Assembly (NCBI GenBank): GCA_903970445.1
Contig: CAJCIP010000058.1
Coordinates: forward strand, 62,001-126,000
Direction: 5' to 3'
Length of the DNA stretch: 64,000 nucleotides
Source of the DNA: Verrucomicrobia bacterium Tous-C9LFEB
Lineage (GTDB): Bacteria; Acidobacteriota; Terriglobia; Terriglobales; Acidobacteriaceae
Part shown: piece by piece, positions 1 through 7,298 of the stretch
Layout of the letters: each line of letters starts with the position of its first letter
Position numbering within the stretch: position 1 is the first letter of the stretch
The notes under the pieces: generated by a model
Seen by the model: the letters and a program-made list of their open reading frames with translations, nothing else
Database searches by the model: none
What the model was told of the DNA's origin: nothing
Position numbers and translations under genes: made by a program

Positions 1-91
1 CAACTGTGTCGACCGAGATGTCTTGCAGGAGGGGCATCGAAGTAGTTGGTGTAATTAGACTGTCGGCCTAGAGCATTCAACTCGGAGAAGA

Positions 92-475
92 TTAGCGCAC
101 GATATGTATTGGGCAGCCGACATCAATCCTGGCCCATGCACGATCCGTCGTGATCGCCTCTGCGTTTGACTGGAGAGCCAGAGCAAGACACGCGCGGTCC
201 CCAAGAGAAAGACCGGCATGTTTCGTTGAGGCCTGAAGAAGTCCCGTCATTCTCGCCTGCTCTGGGGTAAAGATCTCAATCGCGTGTAATAGCCCAAAAA
301 CTGCTTCAATGCGGTGAGTCTCAAGCATGTTGATTTGGTGCAACTTCGTCCAGACTTCGGCGAAATTGACCGAACTCATGGTTGAACCCTTAAGATAGCC
401 GAGAGCATTTATGTTCAGCTGCTCCCTAAACAAAACGGCGAGGAGGAAGGAAGAATCGAGCACATACTTACTCAC
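92..475 (-). CDS. PIN-domain toxin, VapC-like RNase
   Basis: Probable toxin of a type II toxin-antitoxin pair. PIN domains cleave RNA with Mg2+ held by acidic residues. With the GTG start at 475 the protein is 127 aa and shows the expected acidic residues: D7 (VLDSS), E40 (NFAEVW), D93 (LSLGDRACLALA) and D111 (ITTDRAW). An upstream ATG at 502 is possible, but the GTG overlaps the antitoxin stop by 8 nt (GTGAGTAA), the usual coupling in such pairs, and puts the first catalytic Asp at the normal distance from the N-terminus. The target RNA cannot be told from sequence. Confidence 0.85.
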   Translation of the reverse strand: MSKYVLDSSFLLAVLFREQLNINALGYLKGSTMSSVNFAEVWTKLHQINMLETHRIEAVFGLLHAIEIFTPEQARMTGLLQASTKHAGLSLGDRACLALALQSNAEAITTDRAWARIDVGCPIHIVR

Positions 476-758
476 GTGCCGCTTCAGCCCGCCTTTCGGC
501 AATCAATTCTTTTGATAAATCGCGCTTGGATGGATTGTGCTTGCGGACCTCTTCACGAGCCGCTTCCACAATCGCGCGGACTTCTTCCAAGGATTTGCGT
601 GGCTTCGAAGCTTGGGCGGACGCAGCCTCAAGAGCGGCGCTCAGAACAAAACTGCTGACGGAGCGATTAGCACGCGCGGCTGCCTGAGTCAGCACCTTAT
701 GCTGCCCGGGCGTTGCACGAACTCCAAGCGGCTTACGGGTAACGGATAATACGGCCAT
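468..758 (-). CDS. antitoxin, ribbon-helix-helix (DUF1778-like)
   Basis: 96 aa. The N-terminal 50 residues fit a ribbon-helix-helix DNA-binding fold: a short beta strand (LGVRAT) followed by AA-rich helices (VLTQAAARANRSVSSFVLSAAL), as in DUF1778 antitoxins. The charged C-terminal half (KSLEEVRAIVEAAREEVRKH) is a likely toxin-binding helix. It is first in the operon and overlaps the PIN gene, so it probably neutralises the toxin and represses the promoter. DUF1778 proteins more often pair with GNAT toxins, so the PIN pairing is slightly unusual. There is no SD in front of the ATG; see the promoter entry. Confidence 0.8.
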   Translation of the reverse strand: MAVLSVTRKPLGVRATPGQHKVLTQAAARANRSVSSFVLSAALEAASAQASKPRKSLEEVRAIVEAAREEVRKHNPSKRDLSKELIAERRAEAARE

Positions 759-793
759 GTAGACAGTATGTATACAGATAAGAGGGCGGTCAA
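759..793 (-). promoter_or_regulatory. toxin-antitoxin promoter and overlapping operator
   Basis: On the minus strand TTGACC (788-793) and CATACT (765-770) are 17 nt apart. The predicted transcription start is about at the A of the antitoxin ATG (758), so the mRNA may be leaderless, which agrees with the missing SD. A 17-nt imperfect palindrome, GTAGACAGTATGTATAC (759-775, mismatches at two symmetric pairs), covers the -10 box and is a natural site for antitoxin autorepression. The boxes are read from sequence; function is inferred. Confidence 0.5.
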
Positions 794-835
794 CCTTTGG
801 ATGGTCAAGTTCTCACTCACTGCGGCGGCCTAGAT

Positions 836-2221
836 TTATCCCGGAATCATCCGCAGCACCTTCAGCAAGGCCTCGCGTGGAATTCTCTCCTGCGTTCCCG
901 TTGCAAAAGTTTTCACCGTTACGGTATGACTCGCTACTTCGTCTTCGCCCAGCAGCATAATGTGGCGCGCTAGTTTGTCGGCGGTGTCGAAGCTCTTGCG
1001 CAGCTTGAAGCTGCCGTCGCCGACTTCGATGGTCAGCCCTTCTTTACGCAGATCGCGTGCGAGCTTCAGGGCTGCGGCGTTCTGCCCGGCACTCAAAGGG
1101 GCGATGTAGGCGTCAAGCTTCCTGGCTTTTTCAACCTGCGATTCTATGTCCGAGCCTGCTTGCTTCGCGTCGCGCTCGGCTTCTTCGATCTGCGCCTGCA
1201 GCGTGAGGATGAGGCGGTCTTCACCGATGGCGAAGCCAATGCCGGGGGCTTTCGGGCCGCCGAGCATCTCGCTTAGGCCGTCGTAGCGTCCGCCCCCGAG
1301 CAGCGCGTTCTGCGTGCCCAGTCCAGTGGTTACCGTGAATTCGAAGGTGGTGCGTGTGTAGTAGTCGAGTCCGCGCACGAGGCGCGGATTCACGTGGTAC
1401 GGCACGCCACAGGCATCGAGCGCGGCGAGCACCTGTGCGAAGTGTTCGCGCGATGCGTCGCTCAGGAAGTCCGCAATCTTTGGCAGCGCATTGATGATGT
1501 CCTGGTCCTGTTCCTCTTTTGAATCAAGTACGCGCAGAGGATTGGTTTCCGCCCGGCGCTGATTGTCAGGGCACATGCGTTCTCGAACTGGAGCAAGTGC
1601 TTCGCGAAGAGCGACGTTAAAACGCGTGCGATCCTCTGCATTGCCGACTGAGTTCAGTTCCAGCCGCCAGCCTTTTACGCCCAGTTCATCAAGGTAGCTC
1701 GCGAGCATTTCCAGCAGCTCGGCGTCACGCAACGGTGACTCCGAGCCGGATGTCTGCGGGCCGATGACCTCCGCGCCAATCTGCCAGAACTGGCGATAGC
1801 GGCCACGCTGCGGGCGCTCGCGCCGAAACTGCGGACCGATGTAATACAGCTTTTGCAGCGAGCCTGTCTCGCCGAGTTTGTGCTCGATGTACGCGCGAAC
1901 GACACCGGCGGTGGATTCAGGGCGAAGCGTGAGCGACTGCGCTTTTTCGCTGGCCGCGCGCGCGCGGTCTTCCCAGGTGAACATCTCTTTCGACACGATG
2001 TCTGTTTCTTCGCCCACCGAGCGCGAGAACAGCGAGGTGTCTTCGAAGATGGGAGTGCGAATTTCGCCGAAACCATAGCGTGCAAACACGGCCCGAGCAG
2101 TAGATTCGACATGGTTCCAGAGGGGCGTCTGGTCGGGCAGCAGATCGCGCGTTCCGCGAACCGCTTTGATGGTTGGGCGCGGCTGAGTTTTCGCCGCACC
2201 CTCTTGGTTGCTTGAGCTCAT
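836..2221 (-). CDS. hisS: histidyl-tRNA synthetase
   Basis: Cytoplasmic class II synthetase charging tRNA-His. 461 aa with all hallmarks: the LRPESTAGVVRAY segment (about 99-111), motif 2 YYIGPQFRRERPQ (about 126-138), the histidine motif LVRGLDYYTRT, and motif 3 with the glycine-rich GGGRYDGL followed by GIGFAIGEDRL. The C-terminal anticodon-binding domain follows (AYIAPLSAGQNAAALKLARDLR). It has about 15 extra residues at the N-terminus. It starts 21 nt after the DUF6249 gene on the same strand, so it is probably co-transcribed with it from the ECF-type promoter at 2.8 kb; an internal promoter is not excluded. Confidence 0.97.
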   Translation of the reverse strand: MSSSNQEGAAKTQPRPTIKAVRGTRDLLPDQTPLWNHVESTARAVFARYGFGEIRTPIFEDTSLFSRSVGEETDIVSKEMFTWEDRARAASEKAQSLTLRPESTAGVVRAYIEHKLGETGSLQKLYYIGPQFRRERPQRGRYRQFWQIGAEVIGPQTSGSESPLRDAELLEMLASYLDELGVKGWRLELNSVGNAEDRTRFNVALREALAPVRERMCPDNQRRAETNPLRVLDSKEEQDQDIINALPKIADFLSDASREHFAQVLAALDACGVPYHVNPRLVRGLDYYTRTTFEFTVTTGLGTQNALLGGGRYDGLSEMLGGPKAPGIGFAIGEDRLILTLQAQIEEAERDAKQAGSDIESQVEKARKLDAYIAPLSAGQNAAALKLARDLRKEGLTIEVGDGSFKLRKSFDTADKLARHIMLLGEDEVASHTVTVKTFATGTQERIPREALLKVLRMIPG

Positions 2222-2242
2222 AGAGCTTCAAGTTTAGCGAAC

Positions 2243-2725
2243 TTACCGCACCAGTTCGACCGGCGCTACTGGTCTGCTGTTCATCTGCGATTCTTCGAGC
2301 TCGCGCGTTTGGATTCTCGTATCGACCAGGAAACCCACGCCGATCGCCAACGGAATGAGCGCTGCGGCCGCGCCGGAAAGCACTTCGCGGATCTGCAAAA
2401 CAGCAGAGAGCACGATAAAGAAGAGCGCGACACCGACCCCCGTGAAGAGAAGCACAATGCCTGCACGGCGTGAATTAGCGCGGCGCCTCGCAAGATTTAC
2501 ATCAGGCCGTCCGTGGATAGCGGCCAGTTCGGCGGGTGTGGGCGGCGGAGCGATGCCTTTGGCGATGGCCGCAAGGCGCTCCTGTCCCTCGATCTCGCGG
2601 GTGCGAATGCCTGACCAGATGCCCGCAACGACAATGCCCAGAATCATGAGGCAGCCTGCGACAGGAACGCTGAAAGGGCTTGAGAGTGGGCCTTCGGAAA
2701 ACATGGCAAGAAGTTCGAGGTGCAT
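2243..2725 (-). CDS. DUF6249-like membrane protein
   Basis: 160 aa with three predicted membrane segments (about residues 19-40, 88-110 and 118-135) separated by a charged cytoplasmic-type loop (TREIEGQERLAAIAKGIAPPP). The layout resembles DUF6249 proteins, which are often encoded beside ECF sigma factors; their function is not known. The SD AGGAGA lies 7 nt before the ATG. The gene diverges from the sigma factor gene and its promoter mirrors the sigma promoter, so it is probably a member of that regulon. Confidence 0.75.
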   Translation of the reverse strand: MHLELLAMFSEGPLSSPFSVPVAGCLMILGIVVAGIWSGIRTREIEGQERLAAIAKGIAPPPTPAELAAIHGRPDVNLARRRANSRRAGIVLLFTGVGVALFFIVLSAVLQIREVLSGAAAALIPLAIGVGFLVDTRIQTRELEESQMNSRPVAPVELVR

Positions 2726-2764
2726 AGAGTTCTCCTGGTGAAACGATTTGTTCTTACGGCGAGC

Positions 2765-2832
2765 TTTGACTTCGGGCGCTTCACAAAGTTTCAGCAGGCC
2801 GTGTGAAACTTTGTGAAGCGTTTGCAGTCAAA
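2765..2832. promoter_or_regulatory. symmetric divergent ECF-type promoters on a 17-bp inverted repeat
   Basis: Perfect inverted repeat: 17-bp arms at 2777-2793 and 2804-2820 with a 10-nt centre (2794-2803). Read outward, each arm begins TGAAACTTT and, after a further non-conserved 6 nt, both sides show GTCAAA again (2827-2832 on the plus strand; 2765-2770 as its complement on the minus strand). That gives TGAAAC-17 nt-GTCAAA in both directions, a typical ECF -35/-10 geometry (TGAAAC is the -35 of sigma-W/M class factors). Start sites would lie about 15 nt before the sigma ATG and about 33 nt before the DUF6249 ATG. Confidence 0.65.
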
Positions 2833-2854
2833 CACGACTCGGCGGAAGCTCACG

Positions 2855-3469
2855 ATGCGAGACCTAACCAGCCCGGAGAACTTCGAAACGCTCGTGCGCG
2901 ATCATCAGGGCATGGTGTTCCGCACGCTGACGCGCATGACCGGAGCCGGCGCGCATGTGGAGGACCTTGCGCAGGAAGCCTTCCTCCGGCTCTACCGAGC
3001 GCTACCCGAGTTTCGTGGCGATGCTTCGGTGTCTACGTATCTTTACCGTATCGTCGTAAATCTGGCGCAGGACGAGTGGAAGCGCCGGCGCAAGGACCGT
3101 GAGTACATCCGACACGCACCAGAAGCTTTTGCGGGCGAAGACGAAGCCGACGCGTGGCTGGAAAATATGCCAGGTGCGGAGTGGGATGAGCATGCGCGAA
3201 CGCCAGAGCAACGATTCTCTGACGCCGAGGTGAAGTTAGCTGTGGACGAGGCCTTGCTTGAATTGCCCGAAAACGAGCGTGCAGTGCTCGTCCTCTATCA
3301 CCAGGAAGAATGCACTTACGACGCCATCAGCGAAGCGCTTGGCATGCCCATCAACACCGTGCGCACGCATCTGCACCGTGGGCGTAAGCGGCTGAGCGAA
3401 TTGGTGCGGACCCAACTTACATGCCACGCGCGTCTAATCCACTATCCTGCACAGGCAGGTGCACGATGA
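2855..3469 (+). CDS. ECF-family RNA polymerase sigma factor
   Basis: 204 aa from the ATG at 2855. Region 2 (VEDLAQEAFLRLYRALPEF then STYLYRIVVNLAQDEWKRRR) and region 4 (LPENERAVLVLYHQEECTYD and GMPINTVRTHLHRGRKRL) are separated by an acidic linker (GEDEADAWLENMPGAEWDEH), as in extracytoplasmic-function sigma factors. A GTG at 2813 would lengthen it by 14 residues, but it lies inside the inverted repeat; the ATG has SD GGCGGAAG and sits just after the proposed start site. The next gene overlaps its end and encodes a short membrane protein, a probable anti-sigma. The own promoter suggests positive autoregulation. Confidence 0.93.
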   Translation: MRDLTSPENFETLVRDHQGMVFRTLTRMTGAGAHVEDLAQEAFLRLYRALPEFRGDASVSTYLYRIVVNLAQDEWKRRRKDREYIRHAPEAFAGEDEADAWLENMPGAEWDEHARTPEQRFSDAEVKLAVDEALLELPENERAVLVLYHQEECTYDAISEALGMPINTVRTHLHRGRKRLSELVRTQLTCHARLIHYPAQAGAR

Positions 3470-3812
3470 AAGGCAGACGACCGAAATGATCAACAAGCAG
3501 CATGAGGCATTGGAGAACTCGATCACTGTCGCGCTCGAGCAGCCACAGAGCCCTGCGATTCCAGCTAATTTTGCCGCACAGGTAGCGGCACACGCCGCAA
3601 CGCTGCCGCGCCGATCTCCTGTGGCGCGTCCACGCTATGCGCGCGCTGTTTCTATTTTGTTGACTGCTGTCCTGGTTGTGGCCCTCTTTATTCTGGCGCC
3701 GCATGCGCAACCGAGCTTTTCCAGTGTTGGCTTCGATATAGAGTTGATGGCGACTGCACTGCTTGGAGCTCTGTTGTATTGGCTGACACGCGTGCACGGC
3801 GAGTCGCGTTAA
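3459..3812 (+). CDS. probable membrane anti-sigma factor
   Basis: 117 aa from a GTG that overlaps the sigma gene by 11 nt; an ATG at 3486 would give 108 aa. The N-terminal 65 residues are soluble and helical, followed by two membrane spans (ARAVSILLTAVLVVALFIL and about IELMATALLGALLYWL) and a very short tail. Position directly after an ECF gene, translational coupling and small size suggest an anti-sigma factor, but no HxxxCxxC zinc motif is present, so the family is not one of the zinc anti-sigmas. Function is inferred from context. Confidence 0.6.
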   Translation: MHDERQTTEMINKQHEALENSITVALEQPQSPAIPANFAAQVAAHAATLPRRSPVARPRYARAVSILLTAVLVVALFILAPHAQPSFSSVGFDIELMATALLGALLYWLTRVHGESR

Positions 3813-3917
3813 CGGGGAAAGAGAACCATTCTTCAGACATCATGCCGCCCTTCTCGGGGCATCGCATGGTGTGAGACAACGAAGCCCTGACTTCCGCGGG
3901 CTTGCCGAGGAGGCTTC

Positions 3918-4184
3918 ATGAAGATGAAAGTAATCTGCCACGGACTGTTATTCGCAGTTCTGGCCACGCCTGTCGCGCTGTCCGCGCAGCAAATGAATCC
4001 ACCGTCTACAACGCCGCCGCCGGTAGCCGCACCGCCGCCAGGCACCGTACCCATTACTTCGCAAACTCCCGCAGGCCCGGGCGTCGATCCAACCGCACCC
4101 ACGGCGGAAAAGGGGAAGGCGCACCACAAGAAACACAAAGCGAAAGCAACCGTACCGGCACCTCAGCAACCGGCACCGCAGTAA
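3918..4184 (+). CDS. small secreted proline-rich protein
   Basis: 88 aa. Clear Sec signal peptide (MKMKVICHGLLFAVLATPVA, cleavage near LSA-QQ), then a proline/alanine/threonine-rich stretch and a His/Lys cluster (KGKAHHKKHKAKA). There is no recognised domain. The SD GAGGAGG lies 6 nt before the ATG. It follows the sigma/anti-sigma genes by about 105 nt and may belong to the same regulon, but no repeat of the ECF promoter was seen in front of it. Confidence 0.65.
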   Translation: MKMKVICHGLLFAVLATPVALSAQQMNPPSTTPPPVAAPPPGTVPITSQTPAGPGVDPTAPTAEKGKAHHKKHKAKATVPAPQQPAPQ

Positions 4185-4215
4185 GAAGGAACCACGCGCA
4201 ACGGGTTGCAGCCAC

Positions 4216-4728
4216 TCATCGAGCCGAAAGATACACCTGTTTGTAGTCGAGGTAGTTGCGGGCGTAGGTCTGGATGGTTTCAACGTCGGCGTCGGTTAAT
4301 CCTCGCCGCACTTTGCCCGGCAGGCCGGCTACGAGGCTTCTCGGCGGGATCACTACGCCTTCGGGAACCAGGGCGCCGGCAGCCACAATCGACTCACGCC
4401 CTATCAAAGCGCCATTAAGAACGACCGCTCCGATACCGATCAGCACATCGTCTTCGATTGTGCAGCCATGCACTGTGGCATTGTGCCCGATGGTCACGCC
4501 AGAACCAACGATGACGGGATGTAGATTGCGCATTCCGTGGAGCACGGCGCAGTCCTGCACGTTGCTGCGTGCTCCAATGCGAATGGAGTGCACGTCGCCG
4601 CGCAAGACGGCGTTCATCCAGACGCTGGTGTCCTCGCCAAGCTCCACATCGCCTATTACCTGCGCGGAGACGTCAACGTAAGCTCGAGCGCCCACAGTGG
4701 GACGCTTGTTTCCGTAGGGCCTCAGCAT
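4216..4728 (-). CDS. gamma-class carbonic anhydrase family protein (LbH hexapeptide)
   Basis: 170 aa when started at MLRPYG (4728), the standard start for the family; a longer in-frame ATG at 4827 adds 33 unrelated residues. The protein is a left-handed beta-helix of hexapeptide repeats (SAQVIGDVELGEDTSVWMNA onward). Candidate zinc ligands are the His in AVLHGMRN and the two in GHNATVHG, spaced as in Cam/YrdA proteins. Such proteins hydrate CO2 or are structural homologues; activity cannot be decided here. The gene diverges from rpsU. Confidence 0.9.
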   Translation of the reverse strand: MLRPYGNKRPTVGARAYVDVSAQVIGDVELGEDTSVWMNAVLRGDVHSIRIGARSNVQDCAVLHGMRNLHPVIVGSGVTIGHNATVHGCTIEDDVLIGIGAVVLNGALIGRESIVAAGALVPEGVVIPPRSLVAGLPGKVRRGLTDADVETIQTYARNYLDYKQVYLSAR

Positions 4729-4918
4729 GAATGCGAGTGTACCTCGCTGTACATAGCTTCCATGAAGGCGAACAAGTGGTGAAGCCGGCGCCGAATTGTG
4801 GCTTATAACCAATTTTTCTATCGCCACCGCTCAGAAGCGGAGATATGCTTAACGATGCGTTCAGGATCCAAGAACGCATGTGTACGGGCCAGCAGGCAGG
4901 TTTGGAGGTGTATTTACC

Positions 4919-5116
4919 TTGGCAGAAGTTCGTGTCCAAGAAGGCGAACCCCTTGAGAATGCGTTGCGCAGATTTAAGCGCAAAGTGCAGACGGAAGACA
5001 TCATCAAGGAGGTGAAGCGTCACTCTTTCTACCTGAAACCAGGCGAGAAGAAGCGCGTGAAAGAAGCGCTCGCACGCAAGCGTAACAACAAGAAGAAGCG
5101 TAAAGAGCAGGACTAA
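4919..5116 (+). CDS. rpsU: 30S ribosomal protein S21
   Basis: 65 aa, highly basic, with the S21 sequence (EPLENALRRFKRK, KEVKRHSFYLKPGEKKR and a Lys/Arg-rich tail). The start is TTG: the strong SD GGAGGTG (4905-4911) is spaced for it, and the earlier ATG at 4880 would add 13 residues not found in S21. A stem-loop terminator follows 30 nt after the stop. Confidence 0.95.
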   Translation: MAEVRVQEGEPLENALRRFKRKVQTEDIIKEVKRHSFYLKPGEKKRVKEALARKRNNKKKRKEQD

Positions 5117-5146
5117 TGTCCTCTCTTTGAGCAAAGAAGGCAAAAG

Positions 5147-5184
5147 AAATCGGGGAGAAAGTCCAGAGAGACTCTCCCCGATTT
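5147..5184 (+). terminator. stem-loop terminator after rpsU
   Basis: 12-bp perfect stem, AAATCGGGGAGA (5147-5158) with TCTCCCCGATTT (5173-5184), with a smaller AGTC/GACT pairing inside the loop. It lies between rpsU and the next gene. The A-rich left and T-rich right ends would serve both directions. Confidence 0.75.
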
Positions 5185-5345
5185 GCCGGACAGCCTGAAT
5201 CTACGGCGTTCGATCAAGAAGCGAAGAAGTCGGGCCGGCTAGTAGACAAGTTGTACAGGCTTGAACATGTTGCGCAGGGGATCTTTTTTCCGAGGAAGAC
5301 CACTGGTGACGGTTCATCCTTATCCCGCACGATGGGAGAAGGTGT

Positions 5346-5768
5346 ATGGATTTCGCCGATAGGTTTTTGAAGTGTTGTGATTGTGAAAACGATTTCGTCT
5401 TTACTGCCGGGGAGCAGCTGTTTTTCTTCGATAAACAGTTTAAGAATGATCCCAAACGCTGCAAGCTATGCAAGGCAAAACGCGCAGGCGTGGGGCGCAT
5501 TGCGAGTGGCGGCCCGAGTGTGACCGCACTCCCCCTTTCGCGCACGGAAACGCGCACGAAATGCTCTGCGTGCGGCATTGAGACGACCGTGCCATTCAAG
5601 CCAACCCAGGGCAGGCCTGTCCTGTGCCGGTCTTGCTTCCAGTCCAAACGCGTGCCTGCTACCGTGGCAGCCCATGTCGGTACCTCAGCCGAGACGGTGG
5701 AGATGATCCAGGATTCTCTTCCTACGCCGGAACTGCTCGCAGCTATGGCCGGAGCCCCGCAAGCATAA
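5346..5768 (+). CDS. zinc-ribbon protein with two CxxC modules
   Basis: 140 aa. The first module is CCDCENDFVFTAGEQLFF then CKLCKAKR (a zf-trcl-like zinc ribbon, about residues 9-45); the second is CSACGIETTVPFKP then GRPVLCRSCF (about 72-100). This pairing occurs in small uncharacterised proteins of several phyla and suggests nucleic-acid or protein binding. The C-terminal 40 residues are low in features. No partner is evident in the neighbourhood. Confidence 0.85.
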   Translation: MDFADRFLKCCDCENDFVFTAGEQLFFFDKQFKNDPKRCKLCKAKRAGVGRIASGGPSVTALPLSRTETRTKCSACGIETTVPFKPTQGRPVLCRSCFQSKRVPATVAAHVGTSAETVEMIQDSLPTPELLAAMAGAPQA

Positions 5769-5806
5769 GCGATCTCGCCCTTTCTTGAAATCGTTACACT
5801 GAATGG

Positions 5807-6763
5807 ATGCATCCGGTGTCCCAGCCCGGTGATGATGCGCTTGTGCGCCACCGGTGCGGCGTCGGCGATTTCGAAACTACCATCTGTTCTGACGGGACTT
5901 TTCTGCTCGACGGCGGAGCCATGTTCGGCGTTGTACCAAAGACGCTTTGGTCGCGCCGCATGCCCCCGGACGACAACAATTGTGTTCTGCTTGGCCTGAA
6001 CACGTTGGTCGTCAGAACTGGCACAGCCGTTGTTGTGATCGAGACAGGAATCGGCAACAAAGTCTCGCCAAAGATGCGAGCCATCTTCAAGAATCAGCAG
6101 CAGCTTCCGCGGTCGCTGGAGGCAGCAGGCGTTCACCTGGCTGAAGTGACGCACGTCATCAACACGCACCTGCACTTCGACCACTGCGGCTGGAACACCA
6201 CGCTGGAAGCGGACGGAACCACCACCCCCACCTTTCCCAACGCCATGTACTACGCAGCGGCGGGCGAGCTTGCGCACGGTCGCAGGCAGTTCGAACGTGA
6301 CGCCATGAGCTACCTCGGCCCGAACTACAATGCGCTCATTGCCAGCGGCCAGCTTACACTTGTGGATCCGCACGGTGCGGGCGAATTCACCCCATCGGAC
6401 CCGCGGCTTGCCGGGCCGGAGCAGCTGCCGCCTATTCCAATCTGCACCGAGCTTGAGCTGCTGCCGGGGATTTCCGTAGAGCCGCTTCCTGGACATACTG
6501 CAAGTCTGCTCGGGGTGCACGTTACCTCGGGCGAGGAGCATGCCTGCTATCCCGGAGATCTTTTCCCAACGCACCATCACCTCGACCCAACATGGGTCAT
6601 GGGTTTCGATCTCGATCCTCTAACATGCATCGGGCAGCGCAAGAAGTTTCTCGCACGAGCAATTTCTGAAAAGTGGATGGTGTTTTTCACGCACGATCAT
6701 CAAATGCCGGCTGCGCGCCTCGAATGGAGCGACCGAGGGAAGCCGATGGTAGCGAACGGCTGA
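5807..6763 (+). CDS. metallo-beta-lactamase-fold hydrolase
   Basis: 318 aa cytoplasmic-type protein without a signal peptide. The zinc signature HLHFDHCGW occupies about residues 121-129, followed by the third and fourth metal-site segments (LPGHTASLL and YPGDLFPTHHH) and a terminal FFTHDHQ. This is the general MBL fold seen in lactonases, glyoxalase II and related hydrolases; the substrate is unknown. It stands alone between the zinc-ribbon gene and a small membrane protein gene. Confidence 0.88.
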   Translation: MHPVSQPGDDALVRHRCGVGDFETTICSDGTFLLDGGAMFGVVPKTLWSRRMPPDDNNCVLLGLNTLVVRTGTAVVVIETGIGNKVSPKMRAIFKNQQQLPRSLEAAGVHLAEVTHVINTHLHFDHCGWNTTLEADGTTTPTFPNAMYYAAAGELAHGRRQFERDAMSYLGPNYNALIASGQLTLVDPHGAGEFTPSDPRLAGPEQLPPIPICTELELLPGISVEPLPGHTASLLGVHVTSGEEHACYPGDLFPTHHHLDPTWVMGFDLDPLTCIGQRKKFLARAISEKWMVFFTHDHQMPAARLEWSDRGKPMVANG

Positions 6764-6985
6764 GACAGTGATCCGCTTGCCGCTTGCAGTTGCCCGGCAG
6801 AACGAAATCTTTGCACGGTAGATATCGGTTGCGATATCAAATGCAAGCTATTTGTACCGAAATACCCCGGACGGGGGACGCGGTGCGATGCATGCATTTG
6901 CAATGCTTTTCCGAAGCGCGAAGTAGTCGCGTTCGAGGAGCTCGTTTTAGCCCTCTCCATTGCTGAGCAGTATCTTGGAGACTTC

Positions 6986-7237
6986 ATGGAACACACAGGA
7001 ATGCTGGCGCTCGAAGCGCCGACCGGCCACATTGAGCAATCAGTACACGGCATTGAAGAAGCGTTTTCGTTTAGCGCTCTACGAAGCGACCGCGGCAGTG
7101 AAGCAAGCAGGTTCCTCTTCGCAGCGGCCCACCATTGCACCCAGGAAGATGCTTCCCTCGGCAGCTTCCCCGGGAAATTTGCCTGGATTGCCGTTGTGCT
7201 CTTTGTTCTGGGCGTTCTGATCGCGGTCGTAGGCTAG
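6986..7237 (+). CDS. small protein with C-terminal membrane anchor
   Basis: 83 aa, not recognised. Residues 1-62 are polar; residues 63-83 (FAWIAVVLFVLGVLIAVVG) form one hydrophobic span at the very end, so it is probably tail-anchored. The SD TTGGAGA is 5-6 nt before the ATG. A second overlapping frame is open but lacks this coherent pattern. Confidence 0.5.
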   Translation: MEHTGMLALEAPTGHIEQSVHGIEEAFSFSALRSDRGSEASRFLFAAAHHCTQEDASLGSFPGKFAWIAVVLFVLGVLIAVVG

Positions 7238-7298
7238 AACAAACGGCCCGCATTGCTGCAGGCCGTGTCCTTCGGCTTTTGGCGCAGGTTGGAACGCT

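Noticed and set aside
468-758. Plus-strand open frames opposite the antitoxin (476-749)
   Set aside because: No SD, no domain; they are shadows of the well-supported minus-strand antitoxin.
2813-2855. Upstream GTG start for the ECF sigma factor
   Set aside because: It lies within the inverted-repeat promoter, upstream of the predicted transcription start; the ATG at 2855 has an SD.
5201-6580. 459-codon minus-strand open frame
   Set aside because: It covers two good plus-strand genes (zinc-ribbon and MBL proteins), and its translation is Arg/Ser/His-rich without any domain; a GC-skew shadow.
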